A stretch of 22,748 bases of DNA from Poteriospumella lacustris. Taxonomy: Eukaryota; Sar; Chrysophyceae; Chromulinales; Dinobryaceae. A program made the position numbers and the translations under genes. Position 1 is the stretch's first letter, and every line of letters begins with the position of its first letter. Positions 18,420 to 22,748 of this stretch are shown here, in pieces. The stretch covers positions 1-22,748 of the forward strand of contig SMOI01000466.1 in NCBI GenBank assembly GCA_008000375.1, read 5' to 3'. The notes under the pieces were generated by a model. The model saw nothing but the letters and a program-made list of their open reading frames with translations, searched no databases and was not told where the DNA came from.

Positions 18420-19099
18420 GATTAAGATGGGCGGCTGGATACGCTGCAAGGCACAAGGACAACTGAGACGCAACCAATGAAGCAATCAATCTGCGAGTTC
18501 CTCCACAGAGAGATACGACTATCCCAACGTGCTGCTGCAGATGGAATTGAAGTGTATCCCAGCACCGTCCTTGCCTGTCGAGCAAAGGCGGATGGATCCT
18601 CCGCCCACGTCGTCACGACGACGACGACGACGCCCCACCCCCTCCGCGGGGCGGGAGAAACACCGAGGCTTAACCGCTGAAGAAAGGCATTCAATTTGTA
18701 ACAGTATATCTCAATAACAATTTCTGCCACACTTACAAACCGTAGTTGTGTACAGCCGTGTAGCAGTCTCGTAAACAGGTCGCCTGCAGTCGATGCCTGA
18801 AGACCCTATACTAAGCGTCGTCTTGATCATCAACGCCATACATAGCGGTGAAATCTTTCCGCCGCCGCCGTCGCAGCGACGAGCGACGCGATGCCTCGTC
18901 GCCGTCGATCGACGACGAATCGCGGCGCTGAACATGGCTCTCGCACAGATCGAGACCATCGGAATCATTGCTGAGCATAGCAGATAGTGGGTCTCAGTGG
19001 AAGTGAACTGCGACGTGTTTGCTCTGGTTTTGCCCGTTCGCTTTGTTTGGTCGTCCTCGTCGTTCGCTCCGCCGTTGTCGATTCTCCTGCACATTAGAT
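18420..19099. promoter_or_regulatory. Shared upstream region of divergent glyoxalase and WASHC3 genes
   Basis: 680 bp between the two starts. A CpG-dense block (18860-18930) contains an inverted repeat, GCGACGAG (18876-18883) with CTCGTCGC (18895-18902), and a 12-bp perfect palindrome CGTCGATCGACG (18903-18914). These could be regulatory sites, but no factor can be named. No protein-like frame is seen. Confidence 0.5.
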
Positions 19100-19730
19100 A
19101 TGAACAGCACATTAGATAAAACAAAGGTATGCGAACCGCCGAAGCGTTCCCGGACCCTGTCGCTGATTTTATTGAACTGATGGCTGTGTGCAGATCAAGC
19201 CCGTCCCCGCCGCCAAGACGCTGGCGCTGATCAACAACTTCATCGCCAACACCACCGTCTTCTTCAACAACTTCACAGAAGTCATTGAGGACAAGATCTC
19301 CACCTTATCGAATAAGATTACAGACGTCGAAATACTGCTGGCGGTGTTGGAGGCGAAGCTGAACAGTATTCCTGGCTTGGACCACATCGAGGCGGCCAAA
19401 CCGCCGCCCGCTGCGACTTCAACTCCTGCCGCTCCACAGGCCGCACCATCCTCATCCTCATCCAGCACAGCGTCAGCACCCACTCCTTCCACACCAGCCC
19501 CAGCCCCAGCGCAAGCGCCAGCACCGACCACAGACAACAGTAGCAGTAGCAGCACCGAGACCGCCGCCGCCGCGCCCGAAGAACCTCCGAAGGCGCCCAG
19601 CTTGGCGGACGATCCAGACTATGCACCGTTCTTCCGGCTACTGAAAGTCGGCGTGCCCTTGTTTGTCGTCCAAGCGAAGGCCTCGGCGGCCGGGTTAGAC
19701 CCCAGCGCGTTCGAGAACTTCAACCCGTAG
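19100..19730 (+). CDS. WASHC3: WASH complex subunit 3 (CCDC53-like)
   Basis: Exon 1 (19100-19126, nine codons, MNSTLDKTK) and exon 2 (19194-19730) are joined over a 67-bp GTATGC...CAG intron, giving 187 residues, close to the roughly 190-residue animal protein. Family features are clear. The N-terminal helix has KTLALINNFIANTTVFFNNF and then EDKISTLSNKITDVEILLAV with EAKLNSIPGLD (the human protein has the same ILDAKLSSIPGLD-type block). A Pro/Ala/Ser linker follows. The C-terminal motif is DDPDYAPFFRLLKVGVPLFV then A-x-x-GLDPS. WASHC3 is a core subunit of the pentameric WASH complex that activates Arp2/3 on endosomes. The tiny first exon is supported by restoring the expected L-x-K-x-x-P-x-x-x-K-T sequence. 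The gene converges with the aminopeptidase gene 64 bp downstream. Confidence 0.93.
19127..19193 (+). other. Intron of WASHC3 gene
   Basis: 67 bp from GTATGC to GTGCAG with CTGAT branch-like words (near 19171-19181). Phase 0. Confidence 0.88.
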
Positions 19731-19794
19731 CGGACACCGGCGCATCGACTTGTAATTACCAACGAACGCGCTCCTCTGTTCACCTCGCCGCCCT

Positions 19795-20927
19795 TTACGT
19801 CTCCCAGAAGTACTTTGGAGACTGTGGCGTCTTTGGGGTGAGAATGTCCACGCCATCGTCGGTGACGAGCAACGTGTGCTCGAACTGCGCACTGGGCCGT
19901 CCGTCGACGGTGGTGGCCGTCCACTGGTCCGCCCACGTGAAGGGCTTGCTGCTGCCCATGCAAATCATCGGCTCGATGGTGAACGTGTGGCCAGGGGCCA
20001 TGACTCCGTAGTTGCCGTTGTTTCGGTAGTGCAACACGGTGGGGTAGCCGTGAAAGCGCCGGTTGATGCTGCAGACAACGACACCGACCACGGCGAGGTC
20101 AGGCGCAACAACGCACTCGGGCACAGCCGACGCAGCACTTACCCGTGGCCACAAAACTGCCGCACTGACGTATACCCCTTCGCACTGATGATGTCTTCGA
20201 TGATGCCGCCCACACGGCTGTAGGGCACCCCGGGCCCACACGCTCTGATGGCCGCGTCCCAGGCCACGTACGTCGTGTGGACCAGGTCCTTCACGCTGGC
20301 GTCCACGCGACTGCCGACCAGCACCGTCTCAGAGCAGTCCCCGTGGACGCCCTCGTGATAGACGGTGACGTCGATGTTGACGATGTCCCCGTCGAGCAGC
20401 GTCGTCGAGTCCGGAATGCCGTGGCAGATGACCTCGTTGACCGACGTGCAGCACGACTTCGGGAAGCCGCCATAGTTCAGCGGCGAAGGATAGCAGTTCC
20501 GCTTGATCGTCTCCTCGTGCACCAGTGCATCGATGTCGTCGGTGGTGATTCCTGGCCGAACCAGTCGAATCGCTGCGTCGAGCACCTCGCGGGCCAGGCG
20601 ACCTACCTCGCGCATTTTGACAATGTCTTCCGCTGGCGTCGGGGCGACATCCCACGGCATTCCCTCGTTAATGCGATTTGGTTTACCCGTCTCTGCATAA
20701 TCTGGGCGCAAAATGTGACCCGGAACCTCGCGAAAGGGCGAGAGAGTCCCTGGCCGCAGCCTGCCGGTGAAGTGTCCGACGGGCCTCTCGACCCCAAACC
20801 CCTTTCCGCCTCGAAGAATGCAAGCACTTGGCTTCAAGGGACGACTGGGGGTGACGACATAACCGGCAGTCAAGCTGCCGATAGCCAGCACTACGAGAAG
20901 CCGCAGGGAACACAGGACGAGGCTCAT
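19795..20927 (-). CDS. Methionine aminopeptidase type 1, organelle-type
   Basis: Exons 20927-20143 and 20068-19795 are joined over a 74-bp GTAAGT...CAG intron that splits a glycine codon (GG|C), giving 352 residues. The enzyme removes the initiator methionine from new proteins. All five metal ligands of the pita-bread fold are present: D186 and D197 (NIDVTVYHEGVHGD), H261 (FCGHG), E294 (FTIEPM) and E325 (QFEHT). A further conserved His occurs in VICHGIPD. There is no N-terminal zinc-finger domain. The pre-domain LRPGTLSPFREVPGHILRPD matches organellar MAP1B/C/D enzymes rather than cytosolic MAP1A. The N-terminus is strongly hydrophobic (LCSLRLLVVLAIGSLTAGY) and is followed by a basic, Ser/Pro stretch. 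This looks like a signal peptide plus transit region more than a plain mitochondrial presequence. The start at 20927 is the only suitable ATG (upstream in-frame start is TTG). Confidence 0.94.
20069..20142 (-). other. Intron of methionine aminopeptidase gene
   Basis: 74 bp, GTAAGT donor, CCTGAC branch-like motif and TCTGCAG acceptor. Splicing rejoins FCGHG to INRRFHG, matching the family. Confidence 0.94.
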
Positions 20928-21303
20928 TTGCACCACGACGCAACTGTAAGGAATCAACTGCTGTTCCAACAGCCGCTACCGCGCTGCTTTTACCAGCAGC
21001 TCACCGAACAAATGTGATTACACGTTGCCTATTCCGATGGTTGGCCTTATAGAGACATCGTCTCTGGCCGATGAGATCGGAGGTGGAAATCTGAAACCGT
21101 TCTGGGTGTGATCATGACGACGACGACGACGAGACCCCTCGTACACAGAACACACCGCTACTGCTGTACATGCGGTACGTGTAAACACACATGTAGTACG
21201 TACAGTACGAACAGTGTCCACCGTCTACCGTCGATCGTTAGTCAGTTAGTTGCATCGTTATACCGGGTAATGCAGCGTAGGGAGGAAGAAGGGGCGGGCG
21301 GGA
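20928..21303. other. Intergenic: MetAP upstream region
   Basis: 376 bp between two minus-strand genes. It contains a (GAC)n-like run at 21117-21132 and a quasi-palindrome at 21164-21205 built from GTACATG/GTACGT words. No gene is seen. Confidence 0.5.
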
Positions 21304-22748
21304 TCACGCGAGGAGGTGGCGCACGTGCTGCCAGGCGTGCGCGTACTTGTCGTGCCAGTAGAGCTCGGCGGCCGTCGCGGTGGTGGCGATGGGCGGCACT
21401 GCGGCCGACGCGGCGGCTCCCGCGGACTGCGCGAAGGCCGCCGACTGCTTCAGCATCGACTTGGCGCGCTCGGAGCACGCCAGCAGCGACCACAGCACCG
21501 ACGCGGCCAGCGCCTGGCGGCGCCACCGCTGCGGACCGATCGCCGCGTCCGTCGACGAGGCGGCCGACGGCGTCGCGGCGGCGAAGAGGAAGCGCAGCCA
21601 GTCGTCGCTGACGAAGCCCTGCACCAGGCGACTCGTCGACCGCGCCGCCGCCGCCGTCGCGAGCGTCAGCAGCCGCCCGACGCCCTGCAGCACCAGCGAC
21701 TCGATCGCCAGCGCCACCGACGCGGCCATCGCGGCGGCCGCCTCGTTGCCGCCGACCATCGCCAGCGTCGCGGCCGTCGACTGCAGCAGCGGCTGCACGT
21801 CGAGGACGATGCGGAGCAGCAGCAGCGCGACCGGCGGCACCGGGCCCAGCAGCTGCGTCGCGGCTTTGTCCGTCGTCGCCGTCGACGGGGCCGGCGCCGC
21901 GGCGGACGCCGCCTCGTACTGCGCGAAGCACGACGCGCCCGAGTCGGCGTCGGTGCTCGTGAGGAAGGCGAAGATCGCCTGCAGCAGGTAGAACGGCGCC
22001 CATGCGTCCCGCGCCGACGACGCCGATGTCGACACCGACGAGGCGGCAGCGGCAGCGGCGGCGGCGGCGGCGGCGGCCTGGACGATGGTCGAGGCCAGCG
22101 TCGACGTGTGCTGCACGAGCGCCGTCACCTGCTGCGCGAGCACGTGCGACAGGCTGATGCGCACGGTGGGCGAGATCTGCGTCCCGGCGGCGCGCGTCGG
22201 CAGGACGAGCGCGACGGCGGCGAGGACCCAGTGGCGCATCGCCGGCCGCAGCGACGCACTCGTGCCCAGCGACACGAGGAAGTGCAGCAGACTCGTCTGC
22301 GTCTGCACGAGCTTCGCCGCGACGGCGCCAGCGCTCGACGCGGCGGCAGCGTCCGCCTCGCGGCAGGCGCCCGGCAGCGACAGGTCGTCGGCGTAGCGGT
22401 AGAAGCACGCGCGCAGGCCGCCCGTCGCCTCGGAGGCGAGGACCATGTGCAGCAGCGCGAAGACCGCCACGGCGACCTGCCCCTGCGACACGCGCAGCGA
22501 CGCGACGGTCGACGCCGCCGACGCTGACGCCGACGCCGACGCCGACGCGGCGCAGCTGAGCGCGTGCTGCGCGGCGAGCTTCAGCAGCCGCGACACGGCG
22601 CGGACGAAGGCCTGGCGCCGCGCCTGCCACTCGGGCCGCGCGGACAGCAGCGGCGCCAGCTGCGGCAGAACGAGCGCGGCGGACCACAGCGCCGCGCGGT
22701 GCTGCGCGTCCGGCAGCGTCCACATCCCGCCGCTGCCGACGCTGCCGT
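21304..22748 (-). CDS. C-terminal part of a large alanine-rich helical protein
   Basis: The frame is open from the right edge to a stop at 21304, giving 480 visible residues; the true start is outside the window (an internal ATG at 22725 is not evidence of the start). The sequence is dominated by amphipathic, Ala/Leu-rich helices with poly-Ala and Ala-Ser runs, and has no signal peptide or convincing membrane segment. The repeated pattern of helices suggests an ARM/HEAT-like solenoid. The C-terminal block ALAASVLWSLLACSERAKSM, then YWHDKYAHAWQHVRHLLA, faintly recalls the end of rotatin-type centriole/cilium proteins, but that is a weak recollection. The opposite strand shows long arginine-rich frames, which are composition shadows. 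Confidence 0.7.
   Translation of the reverse strand, partial: GSVGSGGMWTLPDAQHRAALWSAALVLPQLAPLLSARPEWQARRQAFVRAVSRLLKLAAQHALSCAASASASASASAASTVASLRVSQGQVAVAVFALLHMVLASEATGGLRACFYRYADDLSLPGACREADAAAASSAGAVAAKLVQTQTSLLHFLVSLGTSASLRPAMRHWVLAAVALVLPTRAAGTQISPTVRISLSHVLAQQVTALVQHTSTLASTIVQAAAAAAAAAAAASSVSTSASSARDAWAPFYLLQAIFAFLTSTDADSGASCFAQYEAASAAAPAPSTATTDKAATQLLGPVPPVALLLLRIVLDVQPLLQSTAATLAMVGGNEAAAAMAASVALAIESLVLQGVGRLLTLATAAAARSTSRLVQGFVSDDWLRFLFAAATPSAASSTDAAIGPQRWRRQALAASVLWSLLACSERAKSMLKQSAAFAQSAGAAASAAVPPIATTATAAELYWHDKYAHAWQHVRHLLA

Noticed and set aside
21316-22527. 403-residue plus-strand open frame at the right end
   Set aside because: Dominated by Arg/Gly runs; the minus-strand frame has normal helical protein composition and is open to the window edge.
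1-22748. CRISPR arrays, tRNA/rRNA genes, transposase or integrase genes, bacterial operons
   Set aside because: None found by reading; no spaced identical repeats of CRISPR type, no cloverleaf-like T-arm sequence noted, and the introns and gene families are eukaryotic.

Overview
The window is eukaryotic nuclear DNA, most likely from a GC-rich, fairly compact protist genome. Four spliced genes have canonical GT-AG introns of 67, 68, 74 and 163 bp. Each intron has a plausible CTRAY-type branch site. The proteins are eukaryotic families: SUN-domain nuclear envelope protein, WASH complex subunit 3, SLC4 anion/borate transporter, organelle-type methionine aminopeptidase and double-domain glyoxalase I. 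A stramenopile or similar flagellate would fit, but the sequence alone does not settle the lineage. The hydrophobic leader on the methionine aminopeptidase hints at secretory-type or bipartite organelle targeting.

Layout. Bases 1-434 (minus) hold the 5' part of a single-pass membrane protein gene that runs off the left edge. Bases 435-3351 are gene-poor, with local repeats and one possible coding relic (2649-3273). Bases 3352-6195 (plus) encode an unrecognised 947-residue secreted protein. Around 7138-8243, two gene ends lie back to back: a minus-strand terminal exon resembling NnrU, and a plus-strand ABCG membrane domain with no ATPase half. Their junction is near 7418-7430. Next come an SLC4 transporter (8953-10638, minus), a spliced pentameric ligand-gated ion channel (11493-14007, minus), a SUN-domain protein (14560-16890, plus), glyoxalase I (17290-18419, minus, spliced), WASH complex subunit 3 (19100-19730, plus, spliced) and methionine aminopeptidase (19795-20927, minus, spliced). 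The C-terminal part of a large alanine-rich helical protein (21304-22748, minus) runs off the right edge.

The genes look like independent eukaryotic loci, not an operon or one system. Neighbouring pairs are convergent (ABCG/SLC4, SUN/glyoxalase, WASHC3/MetAP, the last only 64 bp apart) or divergent with shared upstream DNA (channel/SUN, glyoxalase/WASHC3). The most notable item is the ligand-gated channel. It lacks both cysteines of the Cys-loop, appears to have a fifth membrane segment followed by a long hydrophilic tail, and carries a strong inverted repeat inside its only visible intron.
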